Assembly: GCA_032334235.1 (NCBI GenBank)
Contig: JAVSGI010000005.1
Coordinates: 1,674,001 to 1,738,000, forward strand
Origin: Paracoccaceae bacterium Fryx2
GTDB taxonomy: Bacteria > Pseudomonadota > Alphaproteobacteria > Rhodobacterales > Rhodobacteraceae
DNA length: 64,000 nt
Direction of reading: 5' to 3'
Part shown: positions 21,315 to 30,998 of the stretch, piece by piece
Layout: every line of letters begins with the position of its first letter
Position numbering within the stretch: the stretch's first letter is position 1
Made by a program: the position numbers and the translations under genes
The notes under the pieces: generated by a model
Databases searched by the model: none
Told to the model about the DNA's origin: nothing
What the model saw: only the letters and a program-made list of their open reading frames with translations

Positions 21315-23633
21315 GTGCCGTCATTTTCAAACACCCTCGAGCAGGCCATTCATGGCGCCCTGGCGCTTGCGAATGGTCGCCGTCACGAACTCGCCACGCT
21401 TGAACACCTCTTGCTGGCGCTGATCGACGAACCCGACGCGGCCCGCGTGATGAAGGCGTGCTCGGTCAACCTCGATGACCTGCGCAAGACGCTGGTCGAT
21501 TTCATCGACGATGACCTTTCCACCCTCGTAACCGATGTCGAAGGCTCCGAAGCCGTGCCGACCGCCGCCTTCCAGCGCGTGATCCAGCGCGCGGCGATCC
21601 ATGTGCAGTCCTCGGGGCGCACCGAAGTGACCGGCGCGAACGTGCTGGTCGCGATCTTTGCCGAACGCGAAAGCAATGCCGCCTACTTCCTGCAAGAACA
21701 GGACATGACCCGCTACGATGCCGTGAATTTCATTGCCCATGGCGTGGCCAAAGACCCGTCCTACGGCGAAGCCCGCCCCGTGACCGGGGCCGAGGAGCAC
21801 ATGGAAACGCCGAAAGCAGAAGCCGGGGAGGCCAGGGAATCCGCGCTGTCGAAATACTGCGTGGATCTGAACGTGAAAGCCCGCAAGGGCGATGTCGATC
21901 CGCTGATCGGGCGGGAGGCAGAGGTGGAGCGCTGCATCCAGGTGCTGTGCCGGAGGCGGAAGAACAACCCGCTGCTGGTGGGCGACCCCGGCGTGGGCAA
22001 GACCGCGATTGCCGAGGGGTTGGCGTGGAAGATCATCCACGGCGAAACGCCCGAGATCCTCGCCCATGCCACGATCTATTCGCTCGACATGGGCGCGCTT
22101 CTGGCCGGCACCCGCTATCGCGGCGATTTCGAGGAACGCCTGAAGGCCGTGGTCAAGGAAATGGAGGATCACCCCGACGCGATCCTGTTCATTGACGAGA
22201 TCCACACCGTGATCGGCGCCGGTGCCACCTCGGGCGGCGCGATGGATGCCTCCAACCTGCTGAAGCCCGCGCTGCAGGGCGGCAAGCTGCGCTGCATGGG
22301 AAGCACGACCTACAAGGAGTTCCGCCAGCACTTCGAGAAAGACCGCGCCCTGTCGCGCCGCTTCCAGAAGATCGACGTGAACGAGCCTTCGGTCGAAGAT
22401 ACCGTCAAGATCCTGATGGGCCTCAAGCCCTATTTCGAGGAACACCACGACCTGCGCTACACCCATGACGCGATCCGCTCCGCCGTGGAACTCGCAGCGC
22501 GCTACATCCACGACCGCAAGCTGCCCGACAAGGCCATCGACGTGATCGACGAGGCCGGCGCCGCTCAGCACCTGCTAAGCGATTCCAAGCGTCGCAAGAC
22601 CATCACGCCGAAGGAAATCGAGGCCGTGGTGGCCAAGATCGCCCGCATCCCGCCCAAATCGGTCAGCAAGGACGATGCCGAGGTGCTGCGCGATCTGGAA
22701 AAGACGCTCAAGCGCGTGGTGTTCGGCCAGGACAAGGCGATCGAGGCGCTGTCGTCCGCGATCAAGCTGGCCCGTGCCGGCCTGCGCGAACCCGAAAAGC
22801 CGATCGGCAACTACCTGTTCGCAGGCCCGACCGGTGTCGGCAAGACCGAGGTTGCCAAGCAGCTTGCCTCGATCCTCGGTGTGGAACTGCTGCGCTTCGA
22901 CATGTCTGAATACATGGAGAAGCACGCGGTCTCCCGCCTGATCGGCGCGCCTCCGGGCTATGTCGGCTTCGACCAGGGAGGGATGCTGACCGATGGCGTC
23001 GACCAGCACCCGCATTGCGTGCTGCTGCTCGACGAAATGGAAAAGGCCCACCCCGATGTCTACAACATCCTGCTGCAGGTGATGGACCACGGCAAGCTGA
23101 CCGACCACAACGGTCGCCAGATCGACTTCCGCAACGTGATCCTGATCATGACCTCGAACGCCGGCGCGTCGGAAATGTCGAAATCCGCCATCGGCTTCGG
23201 CCGCGACCGCCGCACCGGCGAAGACACCGCCGCCATCGAGCGCACCTTCACGCCCGAATTCCGCAACCGTCTGGATGCGGTGATCAGCTTCGCGCCCCTT
23301 GGCCGCGAGATCATCCTGCAGGTGGTCGAGAAGTTCGTGCTGCAGCTCGAAGCGCAGCTGATGGATCGCCACGTCCACATCGAGCTTTCGCCCGAGGCGG
23401 CGCTTTGGCTGGGTGAAAAGGGCTATGACGACAAGATGGGCGCCCGCCCGCTGGGTCGCGTGATCCAGGAATACATCAAGAAGCCGCTGGCGGAAGAACT
23501 GCTGTTCGGCAAGCTGATGAAGGGCGGCGTGGTCAAGGTCGTGCTGAAGGACGACGTGATCGTGCTGAACATCGAAGAGCCGCAGAAGCCGGCGATCACC
23601 AAATCCAAGCCGCCTCTGCTGACGGCCGAATGA
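21315..23633 (+). CDS. clpA: ATP-dependent Clp protease ATPase subunit ClpA
   Basis: Hexameric AAA+ unfoldase that feeds proteins to ClpP. The GTG start at 21315 follows AGGA, giving 772 residues. It has the N-domain (1-145), first P-loop GDPGVGKT at 223-230, second P-loop GPTGVGKT at 504-511, and an IGFGRD ClpP-docking loop after KSA. There is no clpS directly upstream; gloB occupies that place. The M23 peptidase starts in its stop codon. Confidence 0.96.
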   Translation: MPSFSNTLEQAIHGALALANGRRHELATLEHLLLALIDEPDAARVMKACSVNLDDLRKTLVDFIDDDLSTLVTDVEGSEAVPTAAFQRVIQRAAIHVQSSGRTEVTGANVLVAIFAERESNAAYFLQEQDMTRYDAVNFIAHGVAKDPSYGEARPVTGAEEHMETPKAEAGEARESALSKYCVDLNVKARKGDVDPLIGREAEVERCIQVLCRRRKNNPLLVGDPGVGKTAIAEGLAWKIIHGETPEILAHATIYSLDMGALLAGTRYRGDFEERLKAVVKEMEDHPDAILFIDEIHTVIGAGATSGGAMDASNLLKPALQGGKLRCMGSTTYKEFRQHFEKDRALSRRFQKIDVNEPSVEDTVKILMGLKPYFEEHHDLRYTHDAIRSAVELAARYIHDRKLPDKAIDVIDEAGAAQHLLSDSKRRKTITPKEIEAVVAKIARIPPKSVSKDDAEVLRDLEKTLKRVVFGQDKAIEALSSAIKLARAGLREPEKPIGNYLFAGPTGVGKTEVAKQLASILGVELLRFDMSEYMEKHAVSRLIGAPPGYVGFDQGGMLTDGVDQHPHCVLLLDEMEKAHPDVYNILLQVMDHGKLTDHNGRQIDFRNVILIMTSNAGASEMSKSAIGFGRDRRTGEDTAAIERTFTPEFRNRLDAVISFAPLGREIILQVVEKFVLQLEAQLMDRHVHIELSPEAALWLGEKGYDDKMGARPLGRVIQEYIKKPLAEELLFGKLMKGGVVKVVLKDDVIVLNIEEPQKPAITKSKPPLLTAE

Positions 23634-24583
23634 TCCGCAGCCTTATTGCGCTGCTTCTGGCCTCCGCTCCGGCGGGGGCCTTTGACCTTGGGTTGCCGCT
23701 TGATTGCACACTGGGGGAAACCTGCTTCATCCAGCAATATGTCGACCGCGACCCCGGCCCGCAGGCAACAGATTTCACCTGTGGCCCTCTCAGCTATGAC
23801 GGCCACGAAGGCACCGACTTCGCCCTGCCCTCGCTGGCTGCCATGCAGACGGGGGTTACGGTGCGCGCCGCGGCGGCAGGTGTCGTCAAGGGCGGCCGCG
23901 ACGGCATGCCCGACATCGCCGCCAACGACCCCGCCGCCCCGCCGCTGGAGGGGCGCGATTGCGGTAACGGTCTGGTGATCGACCACGCCGACGGCTGGCA
24001 GACCCAGTATTGCCACCTCAAGAACGGCAGCGTCACCCGCAAGGCGGGCGATGCGGTGGAAAAGGGCGCAGCACTTGGTCAGGTCGGCCTGTCGGGCCGC
24101 ACCGAGTTTCCCCATGTCCACATCACCCTGCGCCACAACGGCCGCACCATCGACCCCTTCGACCCCGACGAGGCGCTGACCTGCGGCGAGGCCGCGCCCG
24201 CGCTCTGGTCCGACCCGCTGCCCTACCGGCCCGGCGGGCTGGTCAACGCGGGCTTCAGCAGCACGGTCCCCGCGTTCGAGGCGATCAAGGCCGGCCTGTC
24301 CGAAGCGCCCCTGCCCGCCGATGCCCCGGCGCTGGTGCTCTGGGTGCATGTCTTCGGTGGCAGGGCGGGCGACGACGTGTCGCTGCGCATCACCGGCCCG
24401 GAAGGCGAGGTCATCACCCAGACCGGCAAGCTGGAAAAGACACAAGCCCGCCTGTTCCGCGCCGCGGGCAAGAAGCTTCGCGCCGCGCGCTGGCCCGCCG
24501 GTCCCTATCTTGGCGAGGCGATCCTGATCCGCGACGGGCTGGAGATCGACCGCCTGACCACCACGCTGACGATCGGCGATTGA
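23630..24583 (+). CDS. M23-family metallopeptidase, secreted
   Basis: A 317-residue LytM/M23 zinc endopeptidase that would cut peptidoglycan cross-bridges. It starts with a signal peptide ([17 protein letters not shown]), then carries the zinc motifs: GHEGTDFALP (H-x3-D) and, later, HVHITLR (H-x-H). Cysteines in CTLGETC suggest a periplasmic disulfide. ATG 23630 overlaps the clpA stop by four bases, so translation is probably coupled, an unexpected pairing. Confidence 0.9.
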   Translation: MIRSLIALLLASAPAGAFDLGLPLDCTLGETCFIQQYVDRDPGPQATDFTCGPLSYDGHEGTDFALPSLAAMQTGVTVRAAAAGVVKGGRDGMPDIAANDPAAPPLEGRDCGNGLVIDHADGWQTQYCHLKNGSVTRKAGDAVEKGAALGQVGLSGRTEFPHVHITLRHNGRTIDPFDPDEALTCGEAAPALWSDPLPYRPGGLVNAGFSSTVPAFEAIKAGLSEAPLPADAPALVLWVHVFGGRAGDDVSLRITGPEGEVITQTGKLEKTQARLFRAAGKKLRAARWPAGPYLGEAILIRDGLEIDRLTTTLTIGD

Positions 24584-24588
24584 GCCCC

Positions 24589-24609
24589 CGATTTTTCGTA
24601 GAAAAATCG
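24589..24609. repeat. Intergenic palindrome, copy 2
   Basis: CGATTTTTC-GTA-GAAAAATCG, a perfect 9-bp inverted repeat directly after the M23 stop and before the convergent OmpA-type gene. Shares its 8-bp arms with the element at 9712-9730. In this convergent setting it could end transcription in both directions. Confidence 0.6.
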
Positions 24610-24614
24610 ACCCG

Positions 24615-26366
24615 TTACCGCTCGGTCAGTTTCAGCTCGATCCGCCGGTTCTGTGCCCGCGAAGCCGGGTTGTCGCCCTCCGCCACCGGCTGATACTCGC
24701 CAAACCCGGTCGCGGCCAACCGTCGCGGCGGAAAGCCCAAGCCATCCTGCATGAAGCGCACCACCGAAAGCGCCCGCGCCTGACTCAGCTCCCAGTTGTC
24801 GGCAAACTCGCCCAGACCCGACAGCGGCACGTTGTCGGTGTGCCCGTCCACCCGGATGATCCAGTCGATTCCCGGCGGAATCTGCGCTGCCACCTCGTTC
24901 AGCGTCGCCACCACGCCCGCGATCTGCGCCCGCCCCTCGGGCGCCAGATCGGCAGCCCCGGGGTTGAACAGCACTTCCGACGAGAACACGAAGCGGTCCC
25001 CGACGATCCGCACGCCCTCGCGCCCCGCCAGCACCTCGCGGAGTTGCCCGAAGAACTCGGACCGGAACTTTTCCAGATCCTGAGCCTCGGCCTCCAACCG
25101 CCGACGCTCGGCCTCTTCCAGGTCGGCCCTGCGGCGCTGTTCGGCCGCCACCTGTGCCAGCGCCGAGTTCAGCTGCGACCCCAGCGATTCAAGCTGCACC
25201 CGCGCCGACGCATCCTTGTCGGCCGCCGCGTCCAGCAGCCCCTGCAGCGACCCGAGTTGCGCGGTCAACGCCGCGATCTGTTCGCTCAGCAGCGCCACCC
25301 GTCGCTGCGCCTCGGCCGATTTCTCGCCCTCCGCCGCCAGCGCCGCCCGCGCGGTTTCCAGGAGCGCCTCGCGTCCGGTCACGGTCTCGGCCGCCTGCGC
25401 CGCCTTGGTCTCGGCCGCCGCCAGCAGGGTCAGGGTTTCCTCGGCCCGCTTGCGCTGTTCCTCCAGCGCCAGTGTCATCGCCGTCAGTTCGGCATCCGAG
25501 GCGGCCAGCCGGTTGCGCAGCGCCTCGGCCGCCGCCAGATCGACCAGCCGCGACGCCTCCTCCGCGCTCAGCAGTTCCTGCGTCCGGTCCAGTTCGGCCT
25601 GCGTCGTCGCCAGTTGCCCGCCGGTCTGGGCCAGATCGGCCCGCGCCGCCTCCAGTTCGGCCTGTGTCGCCGCCAGTTGCCCGCCGGTCTGGGCCAACGC
25701 CCCTTGTGCCGTCGCCAGTGCCGCCGCCCCTTCCGCCGCGCGGGCGTTCAGATCGGCGATCAGCGCCTCCAGCGCCTCGCGCCGCGCCGCCGCCAGCCGG
25801 GCGGTTTCGCTTGCCGCGTCGATCTCGGTCCGGGCCGCGGCCAGCGCCAGTTGCATCGCCTCCGCCTCGGTGATCAGCCGCGCCCGCGCCGCCTCCAGAT
25901 CGGCCACCGAGGCCGAAAGCTGCGACGCCTCGCCCCGCGCCGCATCCCGTTCCGCCAGCAGCGAAGCGACCTGCGCCTCGAACGACGCGATCTGCCCCGA
26001 TGCCGCTGCCAGTTCGCCCTCGCGCGCCGCAAGCTGCCCGGTCAGCGAGGTGATCAGCGCCGCCTGCTCGGCCCCCTGCGCCTGCGCCGCCGAAAGGGCG
26101 GGCGCCAGCCGTCCGATCTCGGCCTGCAAGCCTTCCGCCCGCTGCTGTTCCAGCCCCAGCGCATCGGCCAGAGAGGCGACCTGCGCCGTCAGCGAGTCCA
26201 GCTCGCCATCCTGCGAGGTGATCGTGTCGCGCAGCACCGACTGCACCACGGTGAAAATGGTCAGCAGGAACAGCATCACCAGCAAGAGCGCCGTCATCGC
26301 ATCCAGAAACCCGGGCCAGATGGTCGAGCCGCGGTTGCGTCCGCCGCCCCGGCGCGCAGCACCCAT
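24615..26366 (-). CDS. MotB/OmpA-like stator protein with long coiled coil
   Basis: A 583-residue inner-membrane protein. Residues 18-42 form one transmembrane helix with a conserved-type aspartate (Asp22 in FLDAMTALLLVMLFLL), as in MotB-like proton channels. Residues about 50-430 are an Ala/Glu/Gln-rich coiled coil. The C-terminal 130 residues are an OmpA domain (GHTDNVPL, NWELSQARA, NRRIELKL) that should bind peptidoglycan. Its partner is the MotA/ExbB-like gene two bases upstream. Conserved in related bacteria as far as I recall; job unknown. Confidence 0.87.
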   Translation of the reverse strand: MGAARRGGGRNRGSTIWPGFLDAMTALLLVMLFLLTIFTVVQSVLRDTITSQDGELDSLTAQVASLADALGLEQQRAEGLQAEIGRLAPALSAAQAQGAEQAALITSLTGQLAAREGELAAASGQIASFEAQVASLLAERDAARGEASQLSASVADLEAARARLITEAEAMQLALAAARTEIDAASETARLAAARREALEALIADLNARAAEGAAALATAQGALAQTGGQLAATQAELEAARADLAQTGGQLATTQAELDRTQELLSAEEASRLVDLAAAEALRNRLAASDAELTAMTLALEEQRKRAEETLTLLAAAETKAAQAAETVTGREALLETARAALAAEGEKSAEAQRRVALLSEQIAALTAQLGSLQGLLDAAADKDASARVQLESLGSQLNSALAQVAAEQRRRADLEEAERRRLEAEAQDLEKFRSEFFGQLREVLAGREGVRIVGDRFVFSSEVLFNPGAADLAPEGRAQIAGVVATLNEVAAQIPPGIDWIIRVDGHTDNVPLSGLGEFADNWELSQARALSVVRFMQDGLGFPPRRLAATGFGEYQPVAEGDNPASRAQNRRIELKLTER

Positions 26367-26368
26367 GG

Positions 26369-27541
26369 TCAGCCCCGCCCCTGCGTGCCGCGCGACAACT
26401 GGCGCACCGCCCCGGTCAGCGTGGCGATGTCGCCGCGCAGGTCGGTGGTGCTTTCCTGCCGCCCGGCCGCAATCTCCTCCAGGATGCGCAGCAGTTGCAC
26501 GTCGATCGAGCGCAGCCGCATCCGGCTTTCGGCATCGGCATGGGCGCCGCCCTCGGCCACGCCCAGCGCCGCGATCAGCCGTTCCTGCCCCTCGGCAATC
26601 CGCTCCAGCACCGAGGCTTGCGTCACGTCGGCCTCCAGCCGCGTGGCAAGCCGCGCCACCGCCGCGGCCAGTTCTCCGATGCGTTCATCGACCATCGACT
26701 GGCTGATGTCGGTCTGGGTGTAGAAGGTCTGCAGCGCCTCGATCTGCCCCGACATCTGCTCCAGCACCGCCGTCATCGCGGGCGTGCCGCCGCCCTCGCC
26801 CTCGCCGGCCGCATAGCCCAGCTTGGTGATCGACGACAGCCATTCCTCCAGCTCGCGGTAAAAGCGGTTCTGGCCATGCCCGGCGAAAAGCTCCAGCAGC
26901 CCCACCACAAGCGACCCGGCCAGCCCCAGCAGCGAGGATGAGAACGCCGTCCCCATGCCGCCCAGCTGTTTCTGCAAGCCGCTCATCAGCTTGTCGAACA
27001 CATCCACCACGGATTCGCCGGGTTGCGGCGTCAGGGCGCGAATGGTCTCGACCAGCGCCGGCACCGTGGTCGCCAACCCGTAGAACGTGCCCAGCAGGCC
27101 AAGGAAGATCAGCAGCGTCGCCAGATAGTTGGTGATGTCGCGCGCCTCGTCGATCCGGGTGTCGACCGAATCCAGAATGGACCGCGAACTGGTTGACGAG
27201 ATCTGCATCCGCGCCCCCCGCGTCCGCAAGAGCGACGCCAGCGGCGCCAGAAGGCGCGGCGCCGTGCTGAAATCATGCCCCGAGCGCTGGCGCACGAAAT
27301 CCTCGATCCAGCTTACCGACTGGAAAAGCTGCGCGATCTGCCAGAAACAGGTCAGGACCCCCAGCAGGAACACCAACGCGATGACCCCGTTCAGCCAGGG
27401 GTTCGACATGAAGACGCCCCGCAGGATGGGAAACCCGATCCAGACGCCGATGCCCACCAGCACCAGCACCACGAGCATCTGCACGATCTGGCGGACAGGA
27501 TGGGTGAAGAACGGCAGTCCTTCGGTTTTGTTCTTTTCCAT
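26369..27541 (-). CDS. MotA/ExbB-like proton-channel protein
   Basis: A 390-residue membrane protein. Two N-terminal helices (about 17-40 and 49-71) are followed by a MotA/TolQ/ExbB-type region: LLIFLGLLGTFYGLATTVPAL and GMGTAFSSSLLGLAGSLVVGLLEL. A soluble helical tail fills about residues 250-390. ATG 27541 (MEKNKTEG) chosen; the longer frame overlaps ChaC. Together with the next gene it should form a proton-driven motor linked to the cell wall. No flagellar, Tol or TonB genes are near. Confidence 0.87.
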   Translation of the reverse strand: MEKNKTEGLPFFTHPVRQIVQMLVVLVLVGIGVWIGFPILRGVFMSNPWLNGVIALVFLLGVLTCFWQIAQLFQSVSWIEDFVRQRSGHDFSTAPRLLAPLASLLRTRGARMQISSTSSRSILDSVDTRIDEARDITNYLATLLIFLGLLGTFYGLATTVPALVETIRALTPQPGESVVDVFDKLMSGLQKQLGGMGTAFSSSLLGLAGSLVVGLLELFAGHGQNRFYRELEEWLSSITKLGYAAGEGEGGGTPAMTAVLEQMSGQIEALQTFYTQTDISQSMVDERIGELAAAVARLATRLEADVTQASVLERIAEGQERLIAALGVAEGGAHADAESRMRLRSIDVQLLRILEEIAAGRQESTTDLRGDIATLTGAVRQLSRGTQGRG

Positions 27542-27623
27542 CAGGCCAGGGCGCCCCTTCCATTGTTGCGCCGACAATAGGGGCTGCACCGGGGTCTGCC
27601 AAGGTGATAGCACAGGTGCGGCA

Positions 27624-28160
27624 TCACCCTTGCAACGCACGCACCCGCGCCACCAGCCAGTCAAGGTCGGCATCGGCCATGCCCAGCGCCGCCAGATGCG
27701 CCGCCGTGCTGAACAGATAGTCGCGGTTCGGCCCGCGCTGGCCATGGCAGCGGGCGATGATGGCCGCCTGATCCTCCAGCGCCAGCCGCCCGGCGTATTG
27801 CGCATGGTCGCGGTCGATGACATAGGCCAGCGCCGTCACCTCTGCCCCCGAGGCCAGCGTCACGGGAAGTTCGCGCTCGCGGTAGGCATAAGAGATCAAT
27901 TCCCGCGCCCGCAGCGCCGCCAGCGTCGCCGCCGCCTCTGCCCCGGCAATGCGGAAGGCCAGCCCGTCGCATTGCGCATCCTCGGCCGCATCCAGCGCCA
28001 GCACCAGCCCCGGGTCGGCCTGCGTGCCGCGATAGACCACCGACCACATGCAGAAGCTGCGGTGCCAGCCCGACAGCCGCGCAACCTCGGTCGCGGCCGG
28101 CACGAAGCCGGGGTCCCAGATCAGCGATCCGTAGCCAAACACCCACACCCCATCATCCAT
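27624..28160 (-). CDS. ChaC-like gamma-glutamylcyclotransferase
   Basis: Members cleave glutathione or gamma-glutamyl peptides to 5-oxoproline. The 178-residue protein opens with the substrate-loop signature WVFGYGSLIWDPGF and has the CMWSVVYRGT strand and the C-terminal GPNRDYLF motif. ATG 28160 is the natural start; the longer open frame upstream is antisense to the DUF2125 gene. Confidence 0.9.
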   Translation of the reverse strand: MDDGVWVFGYGSLIWDPGFVPAATEVARLSGWHRSFCMWSVVYRGTQADPGLVLALDAAEDAQCDGLAFRIAGAEAAATLAALRARELISYAYRERELPVTLASGAEVTALAYVIDRDHAQYAGRLALEDQAAIIARCHGQRGPNRDYLFSTAAHLAALGMADADLDWLVARVRALQG

Positions 28161-28223
28161 CGGCTGGCCCTCCTGCGCGCCAGACTGTAGACAGAAACCG
28201 ATGGCAAAAGAAAAGGGGCCGCG

Positions 28224-29198
28224 ATGCGGGGGTTGCTGACGTTCGTGCTGATCGCGGCGCTGGCCTGGGGCGGCTACTGGTTTGTCGGGGCGCGCGGGCT
28301 GGAGCAGGCGGCGAACAAGTGGTTCGACGCAGCCCCGGCGCAGGGGCTGGTGGCCGAGCGGGAAAGCCTGGTGGTGCGCGGCTTTCCCAGCCGGTTCGAC
28401 CTGACGGTGACCGGCCTGCGCCTGGAAGACCGGGCGCGCGGCCTTGGCTGGCAGGCGCCCTTCGTGCAGGTGTTCAGCCTTTCCTACAAGCCGTGGCACC
28501 TCATCGTCGCCCTGCCGCCGGAACAGACCTTCACCCTGCCCGGACAGACCGTCACCCTGACGAGCGAAAGCCTGAAGGGCAGCCTGATCCTGACGCCGAA
28601 CGCCGACCTCGGCCTTGACCGCATCGCCATCACCACCGACAGCCCGGCCGCAAGCTCCACCCTTGGCTGGGCGCACGCGGCACGTTCGGCCCGGCTGGCA
28701 ACCCGCGTGGTGCAGGACCGGCCCGACACCCACGACATCGCGCTGGAAATCCTGGGCCTCGCTCCCGACCCCGCGTTGATGGCAGATTTGCCGGGCCTGC
28801 CCGCCGTGATCGACACCCTGTCGGTGCAGGTTCAGGCCAGCTTCAGCGCACCGCTCGACCGTCACGCCGCCGAAACCCGGCCCCGGCTGACCGGCCTGAT
28901 CGTCGATGAAAGCCGGGTCACCTGGGGCAGCCTCGGCTTGTTCGCCAAGGGCGAGATTGCCGCCGACGCGCAGGGCCGCGCCGAGGGCCGGATCATGCTG
29001 CGGCTGGAAAACTGGCGCACCGCCTTCGAGGCGGCACGGACGCTGGGGCTGCTTACCCCCGAGGTCGCCCCCACCATCGAACAGGCGCTGACCCTGCTGG
29101 CCGGGTCGTCCGACGTGCTGGACCTGCCGCTGTCGTTCCAGTCGGGGCGGATGAGCCTCGGCCCGATTCCGCTTGGCCCGGCGCCGATGCTGAACTGA
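28224..29198 (+). CDS. DUF2125 domain protein, membrane-anchored
   Basis: A 324-residue protein with an N-terminal hydrophobic anchor (LLTFVLIAALAWGGYWFVGA, residues 4-23), placing the rest in the periplasm. The pattern GFPSRFDLTVTG and WQAPFVQVFSLSYKPWHLI matches DUF2125 proteins, which are common in alphaproteobacteria and may resemble AsmA-type lipid-handling folds. Function unknown. Confidence 0.85.
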   Translation: MRGLLTFVLIAALAWGGYWFVGARGLEQAANKWFDAAPAQGLVAERESLVVRGFPSRFDLTVTGLRLEDRARGLGWQAPFVQVFSLSYKPWHLIVALPPEQTFTLPGQTVTLTSESLKGSLILTPNADLGLDRIAITTDSPAASSTLGWAHAARSARLATRVVQDRPDTHDIALEILGLAPDPALMADLPGLPAVIDTLSVQVQASFSAPLDRHAAETRPRLTGLIVDESRVTWGSLGLFAKGEIAADAQGRAEGRIMLRLENWRTAFEAARTLGLLTPEVAPTIEQALTLLAGSSDVLDLPLSFQSGRMSLGPIPLGPAPMLN

Positions 29199-29201
29199 CG
29201 A

Positions 29202-30065
29202 TCAACGGCAGTAGGCGCTTCGCCGCGCCACGGTGTCGAAATGCAGGTGGTCCTCGTGATGGCCATCCGACCCCGGCCCCAGCGTGGTCCCGAAGATCCC
29301 GCAGGCCGCCTTGTGGGCCGCCTGCATCGGCTTGCCCTCACGCTTGCGCCAGTCTTTCGCCACGGACACGGTCTTGCCGTTGGCCAGCGTGATGCCCGAA
29401 ATGTCGATCGCCTTGCCGCGCCCGTGTTCGCTGACCGGCGCGCCCGGCACGTTGTTGCGCGACCGGCAGGTGTAAGACCCGGCAATTTGCAACCCGGCCA
29501 CCTCGGTCTTGCCGAAGGCCGGGCGCAGGCCCTTCTGGATCCAGGTCTTCAGCGCCTTGGCGGTGGTGCAGTCCATCGTCGCCGCCATGCTCAGCCGCAC
29601 GCCGTCGATCGCGGTCACCTGCACCGGCTCGTCAAGGCCGCAGCCCTTCAGGCGGGCCTTGATCGGCGGCAGCGTCGCCCCCCGGATCGCCGGGTCGCCG
29701 CAGACCGAGCCCTTCCTGCCCTGCACGATGGCAGCCCCCGGCGCGGTGCGAACCGCCGCCTTGATCACCACTTCCGGGGCGGCGGCGCGGCGCACCGGGG
29801 CTTCGGGGCGCGGTCGCGGGCGAAAGGCGGCAAGCGCCGTGGCGGGCTGCGCGATGGGTGGCAGCAGCATCGGCTGGGCCGTCGGCAGCACGGCCTGCCC
29901 CGGGCGCGCCCGGGGCCGCACCGCCGCGGCCACATGGTTCGCGGTCGAGGCCACCAGCACCGGCCCCACCTCGACCAGCGGGCGCTTCATCGGCAAGGGC
30001 GAGGTCGCGGGCGCATCGGCCAGCGCGATCCCAGGCAGCAGCAGCAGCACCAGAACGCGCCACAC
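29202..30065 (-). CDS. Extensin-family (Extensin_C) protein, secreted
   Basis: A 287-residue exported protein: signal peptide MWRVLVLLLLPGIALA, a Pro/Ala-rich linker (about 20-110), then an Extensin_C domain with CGDPAIRG, GLDEPVQVTAIDG, YTCRSRNN, EHGRGKAIDISGI and HEDHLHFD. The His/Asp arrangement resembles LAS-type D-Ala-D-Ala peptidases, so a cell-wall role is plausible but unproven. Convergent with DUF2125, with only three bases between the stops. Confidence 0.88.
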   Translation of the reverse strand: MWRVLVLLLLPGIALADAPATSPLPMKRPLVEVGPVLVASTANHVAAAVRPRARPGQAVLPTAQPMLLPPIAQPATALAAFRPRPRPEAPVRRAAAPEVVIKAAVRTAPGAAIVQGRKGSVCGDPAIRGATLPPIKARLKGCGLDEPVQVTAIDGVRLSMAATMDCTTAKALKTWIQKGLRPAFGKTEVAGLQIAGSYTCRSRNNVPGAPVSEHGRGKAIDISGITLANGKTVSVAKDWRKREGKPMQAAHKAACGIFGTTLGPGSDGHHEDHLHFDTVARRSAYCR

Positions 30066-30068
30066 CGC

Positions 30069-30998
30069 TCAGCCCGCCTTCGCGGCATCGGAGACACGGC
30101 CGAAATCGGGCGCGGCGGTATCCTGCCCGGCCTCGATGATGCCCCGGCGAATCTCGCGCGTGCGGGTGAAATAGGCGTGCAGATGCGCGCCGTCGCCCAG
30201 CCGGATCGCCCGTTGCAGCGCGAACAGCTCTTCCGTGAAGCGGCCCAGAATGTCCAATGTCGCCTCCTTGTTGGTCAGAAACACATCCCGCCACATCGTC
30301 GGGTCCGACGCCGCGATCCGGGTGAAGTCGCGGAACCCGGCGGCCGAATACTGGATAACCTCGCTGTCGGTCACCCGCCGCAGATCATCCGCCACGCCCA
30401 CCATGGTATAGGCGATCAGATGCGGCGTGTGGCTGGTCACCGCCAGCACCAGATCATGGTGCGCGGGCTCCATCAGGTCAACCTTCGCGCCCATCGCCTC
30501 GCAAAGTTGGCGGAGTTTCGCCACCGCCGCGGGGTCTGCGCTGTCGGATGGCGTCAGCAGCCACCAGCGGTTGTGAAACAGCGTGGCAAAACCCGACCTC
30601 GGCCCGGAATGCTCGGTCCCGGCAATCGGGTGGCCCGCGATGAACTCCACCCCCGGCGGGATATGCGGCGCCACGGCGGCAATCACCGCCTGCTTGACCG
30701 AGCCGACATCGGTGACCGTCGCCCCCGGCGCCAGATGCGGCCCGATCTCCTCGGCCAGCGCGCCCATCGCACAGACCGGCACCGCCAGCACCACGAGGTC
30801 CGCGCCAAGCACCGCCTCTGCCGCGCTGTCACACACCCGGTCGCAAAGCCCGATCTCCAGCGCCACGGCGCGCGTCTCGGCCGTGCGGGCATAGCCCACG
30901 ATCTCGCCCGCCAGCCCGCCTGCCCGCATCGCATGGGCCATCGACGAGGCGATCAGCCCCAGCCCGATCAGGGCCACCCGGTCATAGATCACGGCCAT
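30069..30998 (-). CDS. Prephenate/arogenate dehydrogenase
   Basis: Oxidative decarboxylation of prephenate or arogenate on the way to tyrosine. The 309 residues start with a Rossmann fold ([19 protein letters not shown]), then GHPIAGTEHSG, SHTPHLIAY and the C-terminal helical dimer domain. The start ATG 30998 overlaps the hisC stop by one base. Pairing with a HisC-type aminotransferase suggests both serve aromatic amino acid synthesis. Confidence 0.92.
   Translation of the reverse strand: MAVIYDRVALIGLGLIASSMAHAMRAGGLAGEIVGYARTAETRAVALEIGLCDRVCDSAAEAVLGADLVVLAVPVCAMGALAEEIGPHLAPGATVTDVGSVKQAVIAAVAPHIPPGVEFIAGHPIAGTEHSGPRSGFATLFHNRWWLLTPSDSADPAAVAKLRQLCEAMGAKVDLMEPAHHDLVLAVTSHTPHLIAYTMVGVADDLRRVTDSEVIQYSAAGFRDFTRIAASDPTMWRDVFLTNKEATLDILGRFTEELFALQRAIRLGDGAHLHAYFTRTREIRRGIIEAGQDTAAPDFGRVSDAAKAG

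Noticed and set aside
24615..27541. Zorya-type phage defence
   Set aside because: The MotA/MotB-like pair resembles ZorAB, but no ZorC, ZorD or ZorE gene is adjacent and the long coiled coil is in the other subunit.
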